Notes: a model not told the origin generated them from the sequence alone. A stretch of 64,000 nt of DNA from Halioglobus japonicus (GCF_001983995.1 NZ_CP019450.1:1302001-1366000); one strand, 5' to 3'. Positions 38,614 through 49,148 are shown, counted from the first letter of the stretch. Translations and numbers: made by a program.

Positions 38614-39210
38614 TCAGGGGCACTCACTGGAGAAATTGGCGGCGGCGGCAGATACCTCAGCGCCAATTGCAGACCTGACCGAGCCGACAGGAGTAAGCTG
38701 CAGACCGCGTGCTTCGGCTGCGCCGCGTTCATCGCAGAACAGGAAGGTGCCTTCCGAACCGAGTGCAATGCCGCGCGAGCTGAAGGCCACGGTCTGAGCG
38801 CCCGATACACTATCAAAGAGCACTTCCATGGCGCGACTGCGAGGCTCCCACTGAATGAGTTCTTCAGCTGGGTCATTGGGGTCCGGAACGGTGTTTTGAT
38901 CAGTATCCACGAACGTCATGTAGCCGGTACTCCAATCAGAGGATGAAACACAGGCGCTGCCATCGGTCGTTGGGCATACAACGACACGCGCGCGACGCGT
39001 GATTGCCTCTGAGCGAGCGTTATTCAAAGTGGCTCTCAGTGCATAGGTGTCAGTGACCATCTGATTGTTGCGAATCAGGCTGGATAGTCCAGGCACCGCG
39101 ACCACGAGTAACACCAGCAGAACGGTGATCACCACCATCAGCTCCACGAGGGTAAACCCTTGCTGCAGTGAGCCGGTGAGCGAATTTTTTTGTTTCGTTG
39201 TTTCGAGCAA
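38614..39210 (-). CDS. fimT: Type IV pilus minor pilin FimT/FimU (GspH family)
   Basis: First gene of the minor-pilin operon. The protein has the peptidase site G-FTLVELMVVITVLLVLLVVAV and the GspH/FimT domain (RSEAITRRARVVVCP). I place the start at TTG 39210, which has GGAG six bases upstream and gives 198 residues; a TTG four codons earlier would overlap that ribosome binding site. No ATG is available near the leader. Confidence 0.85.
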   Translation of the reverse strand: MLETTKQKNSLTGSLQQGFTLVELMVVITVLLVLLVVAVPGLSSLIRNNQMVTDTYALRATLNNARSEAITRRARVVVCPTTDGSACVSSSDWSTGYMTFVDTDQNTVPDPNDPAEELIQWEPRSRAMEVLFDSVSGAQTVAFSSRGIALGSEGTFLFCDERGAAEARGLQLTPVGSVRSAIGAEVSAAAANFSSECP

Positions 39211-39242
39211 TTTGCACTCCAAAAGTACTCATCCCCATACGT

Positions 39243-39289
39243 AGTTTAGAAACTCACTTGGGACAAGCAATATGCTTATTGATAAACGG
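39243..39289 (-). promoter_or_regulatory. Candidate fimT promoter with an AlgR-like site
   Basis: On the minus strand TTGCTT (39265-39270) and TAAACT (39243-39248) are 16 bases apart, about 35 bases before the fimT start. Upstream, CCGTTTATC (39281-39289) matches the AlgR consensus CCGTTNGTC at eight positions of nine. Because algZ and algR lie next to this operon and AlgR activates the homologous operon in Pseudomonas, a binding site is plausible, but one short match is weak evidence. Confidence 0.38.
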
Positions 39290-39322
39290 TAAGAAACCGC
39301 GATAAGCGGCGGGAATCAAAGG

Positions 39323-39348
39323 AAAAATGTGATTTTAATCACTTTTTT
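39323..39348 (-). terminator. Terminator of algZ (bidirectional)
   Basis: A GTGAT/ATCAC stem with a four-base loop is flanked by an A-run on one side and a T-run on the other. The algZ stop codon (39335-39337) lies inside it. It should separate algZ from the minor-pilin operon promoter. Confidence 0.7.
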
Positions 39349-40402
39349 GGTCGGGATAGCGGAGTTCGACAATAAACCTTCCGGCGGCGTGGCTGGCGAC
39401 CAGGGTGGCGCTGGCGCCGAACATGGCCTTCAGGCGCAGCTCCACATTGGCCAGGCCCACCTGATTTCCCTCAGAAGGGGGGGCTTTAGCAGGGGTAGGG
39501 TTTTCAATGCGGGCGTGAAGACAGTGTTCTTCGCGCCAGATGCGTATGACTATCTCGCCGCCCGCTGGAATCGCCGCCACGCCGTGATATACCGCATTTT
39601 CCACCAGCGGTTGCAGCAGCAGGGAAGGCATGGCGACCGGGAGGCAGTCAGGCTGTACGTCCCGGGTTACCGCCAGTCTGTCCCCCAGGCGCAGCTTTTC
39701 AATCGCCAGATAGAGGTCGACCAGATGCAACTCGTCTGCCACGGTCGTGCGGTTGTTGCTGTCCTTGAGGCTTGCCCGAAACAGCTCGGCCAGGTCCTCC
39801 ACAGCCTGTTCGGCCCGCTCTGGGCGGGTTTCGATGAGGCTGGCAATGCTGTTCAGTGTATTGAACAGGAAATGCGGGTGGATTCTGGCGCGCAGCGAGT
39901 CCAGGCGGGCCTGCAACTCGGCGCGTTGTTGGATCTGTAATTGCTGTTGCAGGGAGAAGTACCGCAACACGATACCGCCTAGCACGTTGGCGATGACCAC
40001 GTTGCGCACAATCCAGCTGACCTGCTGGGGCACCTCTGTCAGCGGCGCCAGCAGGGTCTGGCCGAGATAGCTGCTCAACGCAGTGACCAGACTGATGATG
40101 ATCAGGCACAGGATGGTGGCTATGGGGAGCGAGAAGCCGGAGAGGGGTTCACGCAGCCAGCACAGCAAGGCACCGCTGAGCAGTACAATCCACTGCGCCA
40201 GCATTGAACCGCCGGCCAGCAGGGGCCAGTCGAAGCCCCGCAGGCTGCTGCTCGCCAGTACATGGACCATCACAATGAGCTCGGTGAGCAGTACCATAAA
40301 CAGCACCGCATGGGGGCTGCACAGATTGGGAATAAAGAGTGCGCCGCCCTCGCTGGCGTCACTGCCAGTGGGGTCTGTTTGCGAGGGCAGGCCTGCGGAC
40401 AT
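39335..40402 (-). CDS. algZ: Sensor histidine kinase AlgZ/FimS, LytS family
   Basis: Membrane sensor partner of AlgR. The 355-residue protein has four hydrophobic segments at about 32-50, 62-82, 92-112 and 130-148. Then comes the His_kinase domain with H175 in RARIHPHFLFNTLNSIASL and an ATPase region (PSLLLQPLVENAVYHG; glycine-containing NQVGLANVELRL) typical of LytS/AlgZ kinases. ATG 40402 has AAGGA six bases upstream. It lies just upstream of the fimT operon, and in Pseudomonas AlgZ/AlgR controls that operon. Confidence 0.88.
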   Translation of the reverse strand: MSAGLPSQTDPTGSDASEGGALFIPNLCSPHAVLFMVLLTELIVMVHVLASSSLRGFDWPLLAGGSMLAQWIVLLSGALLCWLREPLSGFSLPIATILCLIIISLVTALSSYLGQTLLAPLTEVPQQVSWIVRNVVIANVLGGIVLRYFSLQQQLQIQQRAELQARLDSLRARIHPHFLFNTLNSIASLIETRPERAEQAVEDLAELFRASLKDSNNRTTVADELHLVDLYLAIEKLRLGDRLAVTRDVQPDCLPVAMPSLLLQPLVENAVYHGVAAIPAGGEIVIRIWREEHCLHARIENPTPAKAPPSEGNQVGLANVELRLKAMFGASATLVASHAAGRFIVELRYPDQKSD

Positions 40403-40571
40403 GCCAATTCCTTCGTTCGGGGGTTTGGCATCATCATGACCGGGCTTGCTCCAGTCGTCCAGTGCGGTTCAAAACGTGCGCTGGGTCACGTTTTTTGACC
40501 GGGGGTTAGCGGGTGCTTGTGCTACAGTTTGAGGTGTATTCACTGACTCTCTCAGCGACAGACAAACGGCC

Positions 40572-40826
40572 ATGACAGAACGACGCAAAAGCGACCAGGA
40601 AGAGAAGAGCTTTTTTCGCTCAGATCGCTTTTTCGAGCACAATGGACAGTGGTTTTTCGCGACCCGCGAGGGTACGATGGAGGGACCTTTTGGCGACCGA
40701 ATGCAGGCTCAGGCCCGCCTTGAGGCCTATATCAAAGTCGCTAATTCGGGGATTCTCGGCGATGGTGCCACGGATGACCACGCGGCCGCACCGGGGCACA
40801 GTGACTGGTCGCTGAAGCCCAAGTAA
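40572..40826 (+). CDS. Small DUF6316-like protein
   Basis: An 84-residue soluble protein with FFRSDRFFEHNGQWFFATREGTMEGPFGDRMQA, which resembles the DUF6316 family of uncharacterised proteins (the family name is from memory). It has no signal peptide or membrane segment. It sits on the plus strand between algZ and algR, both minus strand, and ends three bases from the end of algR. Its presence separates two genes that are adjacent in Pseudomonas. Confidence 0.75.
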   Translation: MTERRKSDQEEKSFFRSDRFFEHNGQWFFATREGTMEGPFGDRMQAQARLEAYIKVANSGILGDGATDDHAAAPGHSDWSLKPK

Positions 40827-40829
40827 ACC

Positions 40830-41561
40830 CTACTCGGGGTTCGCCACTCTCGCTTTGACTTCACTCAAATGGCGGCGGCTGATAATCGGTTTGTCGTCCA
40901 TGCCACCCAGTACCACGCACCAGCTGCCTTCATCGCTTTTTTCCAGGCGTTGAATATGGGCAGTTGCTACCAGTGTATTGCGGTGGACGCGTAAAAAGCG
41001 GTCACCGTAACTCTCTTCAAGATCCCGCAGGCTCTGTTGAAGCACCAGCTGTGAAGCGGGTGTGTGCGCGGTTACGTATTTGTGCTCCGCGACGAAACAG
41101 CGAATATCCTTGAGTGGCAGGGTGGCGACACCCCGGTGAGTCTGGCTGGAAATCAGCTCGATATCGCCGCTGCCAAGGCTATTCAGCTCCGCCAGTTGCA
41201 GGCGGTTGACCTTGCCTGCGGTTAGCAGCGCTTTTTCCAGGTCGGCCTCGCGCACCGGTTTTAGCAGGTAGGCCACGGCCTGCTGCTGGAAGGCCTGTAG
41301 TGCGTATTCGTCGTAGGCGGTGCAGAACACGATAGCTGGCGGGGCTTCCAGTTCTGCCAGTGCCGCAGCAACCTCGATACCGCCCAGTCCGGGCATGCGA
41401 ATGTCGAGCAAAATCAGTTCGGGCAGGTGTTGCCTGGCCAGTTGCAGTGCGGCCTCCCCGTCACTGGCCTCCAGGCAGTCTGCGTCGGGGCGTAGGCGCG
41501 CCACCAGTCTCAGTAACCGCTCGCGCGCCAGGGGCTCGTCGTCGACGACCAAGATTTTCAT
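40830..41561 (-). CDS. algR: LytTR response regulator AlgR
   Basis: Two-component regulator. ATG 41561 (MKILVVDDEPLARERL) gives 243 residues: a receiver domain with D53 in LLDIRMPG and K-containing LLKPV, and a LytTR DNA-binding domain in the last 100 residues (RFLRVHRNTLVATAHIQRLE). Frames upstream of this ATG read into uvrA and are not part of the gene. It begins four bases after the uvrA stop, so it is likely co-transcribed with uvrA, an uncommon partner for algR. Confidence 0.9.
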   Translation of the reverse strand: MKILVVDDEPLARERLLRLVARLRPDADCLEASDGEAALQLARQHLPELILLDIRMPGLGGIEVAAALAELEAPPAIVFCTAYDEYALQAFQQQAVAYLLKPVREADLEKALLTAGKVNRLQLAELNSLGSGDIELISSQTHRGVATLPLKDIRCFVAEHKYVTAHTPASQLVLQQSLRDLEESYGDRFLRVHRNTLVATAHIQRLEKSDEGSWCVVLGGMDDKPIISRRHLSEVKARVANPE

Positions 41562-41565
41562 GGCT

Positions 41566-44412
41566 TCAGGCGGCCTTTTTGCCCCGTTTGGGTTTGAGCA
41601 TGGGGGCGAGGAACTGGCCGGTGAAGGAGCCCTTGGTCTTGGCGACCTCTTCGGGCGTACCAGTGGCGATAATCTGGCCGCCGCCGGAGCCACCCTCGGG
41701 GCCGAGGTCGATAATCCAGTCGGCGGTTTTAATCACGTCAAGGTTGTGTTCAATGATGACCATGGTGTTGCCGTGGTCACGCAGGCGGTGAAGCACCTCC
41801 AGCAATTGCTTGATGTCCTCGAAGTGCAGGCCGGTAGTGGGTTCATCAAGAATATACAGGGTTTTGCCTGTGTCGCGCTTGGAGAGCTCGCGGGATAGCT
41901 TGACTCGCTGGGCTTCACCGCCGGAAAGCGTGGTCGCCGCCTGGCCCAGGCGAATATAGGACAGGCCAACATCCATTAGTGTCTGTAGCTTGCGGTTGAT
42001 GGCGGGCACGGCTTCAAAAAACTCCAGCGCGTCTTCCACGGTCATCTCGAGCACTTCGTTGATGTTCTTGCCCTTGTAGCGGATTTCCAGGGTCTCACGG
42101 TTGTAGCGTTTCCCCTTGCACACGTCGCAGGGTACATAGATGTCCGGCAGGAAGTGCATCTCCACCTTGGTCACGCCGTCGCCCTGACAGGCCTCGCAGC
42201 GTCCACCTTTCACGTTGAAACTGAAACGTCCCGGCTTGTAGCCGCGTGAGCGCGCTTCCTGGGTGCCGGCGAACAGCTCGCGCACGGGCGTGAAAATGCC
42301 GGTATACGTGGCCGGGTTGGAGCGCGGTGTGCGGCCGATCGGGCTCTGGTCGATGTCGATACATTTATCGATATGGTCCATGCCCTCGATACTGTTGTAG
42401 GCCGCCGGGGTAAGGGTCGTGGCGCCGTTGAGCTCGGTGGCCGCCAGTGGGTAGAGCGTGCTGTTAATCAGCGTGGATTTCCCTGAACCTGAGACGCCGG
42501 TGACACAGGTGAGCAATCCCACCGGCACCTCCAGAGTGACGTCCTGCAGGTTGTTGCCGCGCGCACCGGACAGGACCAGTTGTTTCTTCGGGTCTGCTTC
42601 GGTCCGCTTTTTCGGTACCTCAATTTTGCGTCGCCCGGAGAGGTAGTCACCGGTGAGGGACGCTTTATTGGCCACAATGGCTTTCATCGGGCCTTCCGCG
42701 ACTACCTGCCCACCGTGCACACCGGCGCCGGGGCCAATATCGATAATGTGGTCGGCGGTGCGAATCGCGTCCTCATCGTGCTCGACCACCAGCACGGTGT
42801 TGCCGAGGTCACGCAGGTGCGTCAGGGTGTTGAGCAGGCGTTCGTTGTCGCGCTGGTGTAGGCCAATAGAGGGTTCGTCGAGGATATACATGACGCCGAC
42901 AAGCCCGGCGCCAATCTGTGACGCCAGACGGATACGCTGGGCTTCGCCGCCTGACAGCGTCTCTGCGCTACGGTTCAGGGTCAGGTAGTTGAGGCCTACG
43001 TCGACCAGGAAGCGATATCGGGCGCGTAACTCCTTTAGAATCTTGTCGGCAATTTCGCCTTCGCGACCCTCCAGTTCCAGTGCATTGAAGTAGTCCTCAG
43101 CTTCACCCACAGACATATCGGTAATGGCCGGCAAATTTCGCTCATCCACGAATACGTGGCGGGCATCCTCGCGTAGGCGCGTGCCGCCACAGTCGGGGCA
43201 GGGGGCTGTGGTCAGGAACTTGGCCAGGTCCTCGCGCACAGAGTTCGAATCGGTGTCGCGATAGCGCCGCTCCATGTTGGGGATAATGCCCTCGAAGGGA
43301 TGGGTGCGCTTGAACACGTCGCCGCGATCGTTCACATAAGCGAAGGCGATCTCAGTCTTGCCCGACCCGTGCAGGATTACCTGGCGATGTTTCTTGCTCA
43401 GTGATTCAAATGGCGCATCGATGTCAAATCCGTAGTGCTCAGCCAGCGACGTGAGCATGTGGAAGTAGTAGACGTTACGCCGGTCCCAGCCGCGAATTGC
43501 GCCCTCGGCGAGGCTCGCCTCGGGGTGCAGGACAATACGCTCGGGGTCGAAGTACTGTTTGACACCCAGGCCGTCACAGCTCGGGCAGGCCCCTGCTGGG
43601 TTGTTGAATGAGAACAGGCGTGGTTCCAACTCGTCGATGCTATGGCCACAGGTGGGGCAGGCAAAGCGAGCCGAAAAGGCGATATCGTCGCCTTCGCCGT
43701 CCATCCACGAGACGGAGGCCAGGCCGTCAGTGAGGCCGAGTGCGGTCTCGAAGGACTCGGCCAGGCGCAGGCCTAGGTCAGCGCGGACCTTGAATCGGTC
43801 TACCACCACCTCAATGCGGTGCTTCTTATTCTTCTCCAGCTCTGGCACGTCGTCCAGGTCGGTGACGATGCCGTCGATGCGCGCGCGCACAAAGCCCGAT
43901 GCGCGAAGTTCTTCAAAAACGTGCAGATGCTCACCCTTGCGGTCGCGGACAACGGGCGCCAGCAGCATCAGTTTACTGCCCTCTGGCAGTGCCAGCACGC
44001 TGTCCACCATTTGGCTCACCGTCTGCGCCTGCAGGCTGAGCCCGTGCTCAGGGCAGCGGGGCTCTCCCACCCGTGCAAACAGCAGACGCAGGTAATCATA
44101 GATCTCGGTGATGGTGCCCACGGTGGACCTTGGGTTGTGCGAGGTCGACTTCTGCTCGATCGAAATCGCTGGCGACAGGCCTTCGATGTGGTCCATATCG
44201 GGCTTTTCCATCATTGACAGGAACTGCCTGGCATAGGTGGACAGGCTTTCCACGTAACGTCGCTGCCCTTCCGCGTACAGAGTATCGAAGGCCAGTGATG
44301 ACTTGCCCGAGCCGGACAGACCCGTAATCACCACCAGCTTGTCGCGGGGGATGTCCAGGTCAATGTTCTTGAGGTTGTGCGTGCGTGCGCCGCGAACGTG
44401 AATAGTGTCCAT
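41566..44412 (-). CDS. uvrA: Excinuclease ABC subunit A
   Basis: Damage-recognition ATPase of nucleotide excision repair. The 948-residue protein has two Walker A motifs ([10 protein letters not shown] at about 31-40 and [10 protein letters not shown] near 640), two ABC signatures (LSGGEAQR) and zinc-binding cysteine pairs (CPTCGHS...CPSCDG and CEACQGDG...CDVCKG). The gene order uvrA, divergent MFS transporter and ssb equals that of Pseudomonas. I found no canonical LexA box in the 119-base divergent region. Confidence 0.98.
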   Translation of the reverse strand: MDTIHVRGARTHNLKNIDLDIPRDKLVVITGLSGSGKSSLAFDTLYAEGQRRYVESLSTYARQFLSMMEKPDMDHIEGLSPAISIEQKSTSHNPRSTVGTITEIYDYLRLLFARVGEPRCPEHGLSLQAQTVSQMVDSVLALPEGSKLMLLAPVVRDRKGEHLHVFEELRASGFVRARIDGIVTDLDDVPELEKNKKHRIEVVVDRFKVRADLGLRLAESFETALGLTDGLASVSWMDGEGDDIAFSARFACPTCGHSIDELEPRLFSFNNPAGACPSCDGLGVKQYFDPERIVLHPEASLAEGAIRGWDRRNVYYFHMLTSLAEHYGFDIDAPFESLSKKHRQVILHGSGKTEIAFAYVNDRGDVFKRTHPFEGIIPNMERRYRDTDSNSVREDLAKFLTTAPCPDCGGTRLREDARHVFVDERNLPAITDMSVGEAEDYFNALELEGREGEIADKILKELRARYRFLVDVGLNYLTLNRSAETLSGGEAQRIRLASQIGAGLVGVMYILDEPSIGLHQRDNERLLNTLTHLRDLGNTVLVVEHDEDAIRTADHIIDIGPGAGVHGGQVVAEGPMKAIVANKASLTGDYLSGRRKIEVPKKRTEADPKKQLVLSGARGNNLQDVTLEVPVGLLTCVTGVSGSGKSTLINSTLYPLAATELNGATTLTPAAYNSIEGMDHIDKCIDIDQSPIGRTPRSNPATYTGIFTPVRELFAGTQEARSRGYKPGRFSFNVKGGRCEACQGDGVTKVEMHFLPDIYVPCDVCKGKRYNRETLEIRYKGKNINEVLEMTVEDALEFFEAVPAINRKLQTLMDVGLSYIRLGQAATTLSGGEAQRVKLSRELSKRDTGKTLYILDEPTTGLHFEDIKQLLEVLHRLRDHGNTMVIIEHNLDVIKTADWIIDLGPEGGSGGGQIIATGTPEEVAKTKGSFTGQFLAPMLKPKRGKKAA

Positions 44413-44531
44413 GTCTGGGCCTTGATACCGCTGTGAAACCGAAACGGATCAGTGTACTGCTACCGGTACTGGGCATGCAAAGAGTAGTTGGGAACTGTTA
44501 TTATTGAGCTCTGTATTTTGGCCACTAACCC

Positions 44532-45743
44532 ATGATCACTGAACACCCCATGAGCCAACAGGAGCGGCGCACCGTCAGCTCCCTGGCGCTGCTTTACAGT
44601 TTCCGTATGCTCGGCCTCTTTATGGTCCTGCCACTGCTTGCGCTCTATGCCGAGGGGTTGGAGGGAGTGTCGCCCACTGCCATTGGCCTGGCACTGGGTA
44701 TATATGGCTTGAGTCAGGCGCTGTTGCAGATCCCCCTGGGCTGGTTATCCGACCGCATTGGTCGCAAACCGGTGATTATCGGTGGCCTGCTGGTGTTTGC
44801 CCTGGGCAGCGGTCTGGCCGCGATGGCCGATGATATTTACGGCATTATCGCCGGGCGCGCGCTCCAGGGAGCCGGTGCCATTGCCAGCACTGTCATGGCT
44901 CTGGCCGCAGATCTGACCCGCAATGAGCAGCGCACCAAGGCTATGGCGGTGATAGGGATGAGTATTGGCATGTCGTTCGCGCTGGCGCTGATCCTGGGGC
45001 CTGTACTGGCCACGGCCGGTGGTTTGTCGCTGGTGTTCTGGTTCACCGCGGTACTGGCGCTTGGCGGTATCTTGATTGTGGTAGCACTGGTACCCACGCC
45101 GCCGCGGGGCATGCAGCACGATGAGGTTGGCCTGCGCGGCGCCTTGTTGGCACGCAGCCTGGCCAATACCCATCTGCTGCGGCTGAATTTTGGGGTGTTC
45201 TGCCTGCATTTCGTCTTGATGGCCTGCTTTCTGGTGGTGCCCCAGCTGCTCCGTGATGTGGCGGGTCTGGGGCGAGACAGTCATTGGCAGGTGTATCTAC
45301 CGGCTCTCGCCCTGTCGCTGCTGGGTATGGTGCCATTGATGATACTCGCCGAGCGCAAGGGTAGGCTCCGCGAGGTCTTTCTGGTGGCAATTACGCTGGT
45401 GGTAGGCGCACTGGGCCTGATGGCGAGCACCCCAGCTCCGCTCGCGATCTACCTTGGCCTGTGGGTGTTTTTCATCGGCTTCAACTACCTCGAAGCCACG
45501 CTGCCATCTCTGGTGAGCAAGGCTGTATTCCCCGGCGGCAAGGGAACCGCGTTGGGCGTGTTCTCCACCTGCCAGTTTCTCGGTGCTTTTGCCGGTGGCG
45601 CGGCCGGTGGCTGGCTGCTGCAAACCGGTGGCCAGTCGGCCTTGTTTGCCGCCTGCGTGGCGCTGGGCGGGCTTTGGTGGCTGCTGTCACTGCCCGGGTT
45701 CGCGAGCGTGAACCTGGCGGCTTCTGCGCCCGCGAGAGACTAG
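44532..45743 (+). CDS. MFS transporter (YajR-like), between uvrA and ssb
   Basis: Major facilitator superfamily efflux-type transporter of 403 residues with about 12 hydrophobic segments. The motif GWLSDRIGRKPVIIGG (loop 2-3) is classical MFS motif A. The substrate is unknown. A second ATG at 44550 (MSQQERRTVSSL) is an equally possible start. Conserved position between uvrA and ssb in Pseudomonas relatives is known, though function there is also unclear. A 7-pair GCCGCCT/AGGCGGC hairpin (45750-45772) follows the stop, without a T-run. Confidence 0.88.
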   Translation: MITEHPMSQQERRTVSSLALLYSFRMLGLFMVLPLLALYAEGLEGVSPTAIGLALGIYGLSQALLQIPLGWLSDRIGRKPVIIGGLLVFALGSGLAAMADDIYGIIAGRALQGAGAIASTVMALAADLTRNEQRTKAMAVIGMSIGMSFALALILGPVLATAGGLSLVFWFTAVLALGGILIVVALVPTPPRGMQHDEVGLRGALLARSLANTHLLRLNFGVFCLHFVLMACFLVVPQLLRDVAGLGRDSHWQVYLPALALSLLGMVPLMILAERKGRLREVFLVAITLVVGALGLMASTPAPLAIYLGLWVFFIGFNYLEATLPSLVSKAVFPGGKGTALGVFSTCQFLGAFAGGAAGGWLLQTGGQSALFAACVALGGLWWLLSLPGFASVNLAASAPARD

Positions 45744-45851
45744 GCGCACGCCGCCTTTTGATGACAGGCGGCGGTCGCTTTCACGGCAGGGGATTGTTAT
45801 AGTCCTGCGTTCGCAAAAATAATCTTATTACCAGTATTGAGAGGAACCTCC

Positions 45852-46370
45852 ATGGCGTCACGCGGAGTCAATAAAGTGATCATCGTCGGCAATCTGGGTA
45901 ACGACCCGGAGACCCGCTTCTTCCCGGACGGTGGGGCAGTGACCAACGCCAGCATCGCTACCAGTGAGACCTGGAAGGATCGCCAGACCGGCGAACAGAA
46001 AGAGCGCACCGAGTGGCACCGGGTCGTGTTCCGCGATCGGGGCAACTATCGCCTGGGCCAAATTGCCGGTGAGTACCTGAAAAAGGGCTCCAAGGTGTAT
46101 GTGGAGGGTTCTCTGCAAACCAGGAAATGGCAGGATCAGTCCGGCCAGGACCGTTACACCACCGAAATCCTCGTCAACGAAATGCAGATGCTCGACCCCC
46201 GCGGTGCTGGCGGTGGTCAACAGGGTGGTTACGGCGGTGACAGTGGCTTCAGCCAGGCACCGCAAGGACAATCCGGTGGCGCCGCGGCAGTGCCGCAGAG
46301 CGCGCCGGCTTCCGCGGCACAACCTGCCCCTCAGGATTTCGGCGATTTCGACGACGATATTCCGTTCTGA
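45852..46370 (+). CDS. ssb: Single-stranded DNA-binding protein
   Basis: Homotetrameric SSB protecting single-stranded DNA in replication and repair. ATG 45852 ([16 protein letters not shown]) with GAGAGGAA upstream gives 172 residues. The OB fold spans about 1-110; a Gly/Gln/Ala/Pro-rich linker leads to the acidic C-terminal tip DFDDDIPF that docks partner proteins. An in-frame TTG at 45837 is not supported. Confidence 0.97.
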   Translation: MASRGVNKVIIVGNLGNDPETRFFPDGGAVTNASIATSETWKDRQTGEQKERTEWHRVVFRDRGNYRLGQIAGEYLKKGSKVYVEGSLQTRKWQDQSGQDRYTTEILVNEMQMLDPRGAGGGQQGGYGGDSGFSQAPQGQSGGAAAVPQSAPASAAQPAPQDFGDFDDDIPF

Positions 46371-46392
46371 CGAAACCGTGTTTCGCTCCCTT

Positions 46393-46430
46393 GAAAGGCC
46401 GCATTTAGCGGCCTTTCTGGGTTTTGGGGG
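46393..46430 (+). terminator. Terminator-like hairpin after ssb
   Basis: A perfect 10-pair stem GAAAGGCCGC/GCGGCCTTTC (46393-46402 and 46408-46417) with a 5-base loop is followed by CTGGGTTTT. The T-run is short and delayed, but position and stem strength fit transcription termination after ssb. Confidence 0.65.
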
Positions 46431-46529
46431 CTCCCACCGGTACTTTTTCCGAATTTACCGGCCGCGACGCCCACTGGCCGGCAAATATGTTACCTTTCTG
46501 GCATCCATACTCACGACAGTTGTTACATT

Positions 46530-47392
46530 TTGCGCGTTCTTCTTCTCGGTTCTGACAGCCCGCTGGGGCGTGCCCTCGGCGAATTTCTCGCTGACAAGGG
46601 GCGGCACGAGGTCACCAGTGTGACGTGGGCGGCATCGCGTTGGAAAAGTGAGCGCCAGGCCAAGAAGGCTATTCGCCGCGTTGATGCAGAATTGGTAGTG
46701 GATATTCGCATTGAAGCGGTGGCTGACAGTGGTCAGGAGATTGGCGATCTCGATCTGAAACGCAGTCACTGGGTGGCAAAGTGCTGTCAGCGTGATGGCG
46801 CCGCCCATTTGTTTGTGTCCAGTGCCCGGGTGTTCTCCGGGAAGCTCGACCGCATGTACAACGAAGACGATATTCCCGATAGCGAGGAGGGGGTGGGTCC
46901 GTTACTGGCTGCCGCTGAACAGGTCGTGCGAGAGAATTGTGACCGTCACCTTATTCTGCGGCTGGGGCCGGTCTTCGCCAGTGATGGACCCAACCTGGTG
47001 ACGCAGATGCTGGGCGATATGCGCCGCGGCAAGCAGCTGGTGCTGGATAACAACCTGCGCGGTTGCCCGGTGTCTTCGGATGACGGCGCCCGGGTGGTCT
47101 CGGCGATTATCGACCAGCTCAGCAGGGGGCTGAACTGTGGGGCTTTTTCCACTACTGCAGCTCCGAGACGGCGACCTACTACGAATTCGCCGAATCCGTG
47201 CTGGCCGCGGCTACGCAGTTTAGCGACGTCAGCCCTGAGCCGGTGGAACTGCAGCAATTGTCGGAAGATGCTCCCAGTCTCAACCGCTCTCTGGAGTGCA
47301 GCAAAATCCGCAATACCTTCGCGATCAAGCAGTTGCCCTGGCGCAATACGATCGGCGATATGGTCAAGCAATACTACGAACAGCAAGCATAA
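46530..47392 (+). pseudogene. RmlD-like sugar-nucleotide reductase-type protein, interrupted by an apparent 1-base frameshift
   Basis: Resembles dTDP-4-dehydrorhamnose reductase family (extended SDR) proteins: MRVLLLGSDSPLGRAL at the start is a Rossmann nucleotide loop and LFVSSARVFSGK fits the SDR active-site strand. After about residue 203 (RGLNCGA) the frame turns into low-complexity Ser/Arg/Pro sequence. The proper continuation (FHYCSSETATYYEFAESVLAAA and an end in YYEQQA) is in another frame and stops at 47392. One extra base at the G run 47139-47142 restores a 287-residue protein. Start is TTG 46530 without a strong ribosome binding site. moaB follows after 12 bases. Role in the cell unknown; the rhamnose function is not implied. 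Confidence 0.8.
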
Positions 47393-47404
47393 GGAGTTCT
47401 CTCC

Positions 47405-47935
47405 ATGGCCAAGGCCACCGACGACAGCCCCCAGTCCCTGGGTGTGGCTGTGCTGACAGTTTCGGACACCCGTACCGATGAAAATGACACCTCCGGACAA
47501 TTTCTGGTGGAGGCATTGGGCGACGCCGGCCACGCGCTGCGGGACAAGCAGATAGTGATCGACGATATTTACCAGATTCGAGCGGTACTCTCGGCCTGGA
47601 TTGCCGATGATGCGATTGAGGCGGTGCTGGTGACCGGCGGTACCGGCTTTTCAGGGCGTGATTCGACTCCGGAAGCGGTTGCGCCGCTGTTCGATAAGTC
47701 CATCGACGGATTTGGCGAAGTGTTTCGCGCCCTGTCTTATGAGGAAATCGGTTCCTCCACAGTCCAGTCTCGGGCACTCGCGGGCCTGGCCAATAACACG
47801 GTGATCTTCTGTATGCCGGGCTCCACCGGTGCCTGTCGCACTGCCTGGGGCGGCCTGATCCGCGACCAACTCGATTCGACTTACCGCCCCTGTAATTTTG
47901 TCGGTGTATTGCGCGTCAGGAGCCAGCACGCTTGA
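47405..47935 (+). CDS. moaB: Molybdenum cofactor biosynthesis protein MoaB/MogA family
   Basis: Acts in adenylylation of molybdopterin. The 176-residue protein shows [16 protein letters not shown] (about 16-31), [18 protein letters not shown] and [12 protein letters not shown], the MoaB/MogA signatures. It overlaps the moeA start by four bases (TTGA), which suggests a moaB-moeA operon. Confidence 0.92.
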   Translation: MAKATDDSPQSLGVAVLTVSDTRTDENDTSGQFLVEALGDAGHALRDKQIVIDDIYQIRAVLSAWIADDAIEAVLVTGGTGFSGRDSTPEAVAPLFDKSIDGFGEVFRALSYEEIGSSTVQSRALAGLANNTVIFCMPGSTGACRTAWGGLIRDQLDSTYRPCNFVGVLRVRSQHA

Positions 47936-49128
47936 GCGGCCTGACTCCGCTGGCTGATGCGCTGGCCCAGGTAGTCAGCCAGGCACCTGTGCCGCCCGAA
48001 CCTCAGTATGTCTGCGTTATGGATGCCCTGGGGCTGACCCTGGCGGAAGATGTCGCTTCGCCGATAGATGTGCCGCTCAATGACAACTCTGCCATGGACG
48101 GTTATGCCCTGCGCGCTGCTGATGCGGGACAATTATTGCCGGTCGCGCAGCGTATCGCGGCGGGTCAGGTAGGTGAACAACTTGAGCCGGGTACGGCAGC
48201 CAGAATATTTACCGGTGCTGAGATCCCTCCCGGCGCTGATGCTGTGGCCATGCAGGAAAACTGTACTGAGGAAGAAGGCCAGCTGCGTATTCATCATCCC
48301 CTCGAGGCGGGGGCCAATGTCCGCCCTCGCGGCCAGGATATTGCCCGCGGCGCAACCGTGTTGGTGCGCGGCCGCCGTCTCAGGCCGCAGGACCTTGGCC
48401 TGCTGGCCTCGGTCGGGCGTGCGCAGGTGGCGGTGTACCGGCCGCTGCGCGTGACCGTGCTGTCGACGGGCGATGAGCTGGTTGAGCCTGGGCAGGGCGA
48501 ACTCGCTCCGGGTCAGCTCTACAATTCCAATCGCTATACGTTGGCGGGCCTGGTGCGTTCGCTGGGTATGGAGTTTGTCGACGGTGGCATGGTGGCGGAT
48601 ACCCCTGAGGCTACCGGAGATGCCCTGGAGGCTGCGGCACAGCGCGCCGATGTGGTTATCACCTCTGGCGGCGTTTCCGTTGGCGAAGAAGACCACGTGA
48701 AAGGACAGGTAGAGCGCCTTGGTGCACTGTCGCTGTGGAAACTCGCCATTAAGCCCGGCAAGCCCCTGGCCTTTGGCCGCATCGGTGACACGCCGTTTAT
48801 TGGGCTGCCCGGCAACCCCACATCGGTATTTGTCACCTTTCAACTGGTGGCAAGACCTTTTCTGCAGCGTATGCAGGGCCTGGCGGAAGCGCCCGCACCC
48901 TCGCTGGTGGCGCGGGCCGACTTTGCCGTCAAGCGTGCCGGTAGCAGGCAGGATTACCTGCGGGTGATTGTCGAGCGAGACAGCACTGGCCTGGTTGCAA
49001 AGCGCCTCTCCAACCAGAGTTCAGGCGTGTTGAGTTCTGTCAGTTACAGCAATGCCCTGGCGGTCATTCCTGTGGGGACAACGGTTGCCCCTGGTGATGA
49101 GGTCGAGGTCTTGTTGTTGGATTTGTGA
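47932..49128 (+). CDS. moeA: Molybdopterin molybdenumtransferase MoeA
   Basis: Inserts molybdate into adenylylated molybdopterin. The 398-residue protein has [11 protein letters not shown] (about 50-60), [16 protein letters not shown] and [16 protein letters not shown], plus the C-terminal barrel domain. The start is TTG 47932, overlapping the moaB stop, with AGGAG nine bases upstream inside moaB. Confidence 0.94.
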   Translation: MSGLTPLADALAQVVSQAPVPPEPQYVCVMDALGLTLAEDVASPIDVPLNDNSAMDGYALRAADAGQLLPVAQRIAAGQVGEQLEPGTAARIFTGAEIPPGADAVAMQENCTEEEGQLRIHHPLEAGANVRPRGQDIARGATVLVRGRRLRPQDLGLLASVGRAQVAVYRPLRVTVLSTGDELVEPGQGELAPGQLYNSNRYTLAGLVRSLGMEFVDGGMVADTPEATGDALEAAAQRADVVITSGGVSVGEEDHVKGQVERLGALSLWKLAIKPGKPLAFGRIGDTPFIGLPGNPTSVFVTFQLVARPFLQRMQGLAEAPAPSLVARADFAVKRAGSRQDYLRVIVERDSTGLVAKRLSNQSSGVLSSVSYSNALAVIPVGTTVAPGDEVEVLLLDL

Positions 49129-49148
49129 GGTCTGTCGAGCTGGGGCGG

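Noticed and set aside
38613..38876. 88-codon N-terminal extension of PilV
   Set aside because: The extension is read from inside fimT and would place the prepilin peptidase site 97 residues from the N-terminus, which is not workable for a prepilin.
44413..44531. Possible LexA box upstream of uvrA and a second one upstream of ssb
   Set aside because: CTGT sequences are present, but none is paired with ACAG at eight-base spacing; I cannot support an SOS box by eye.
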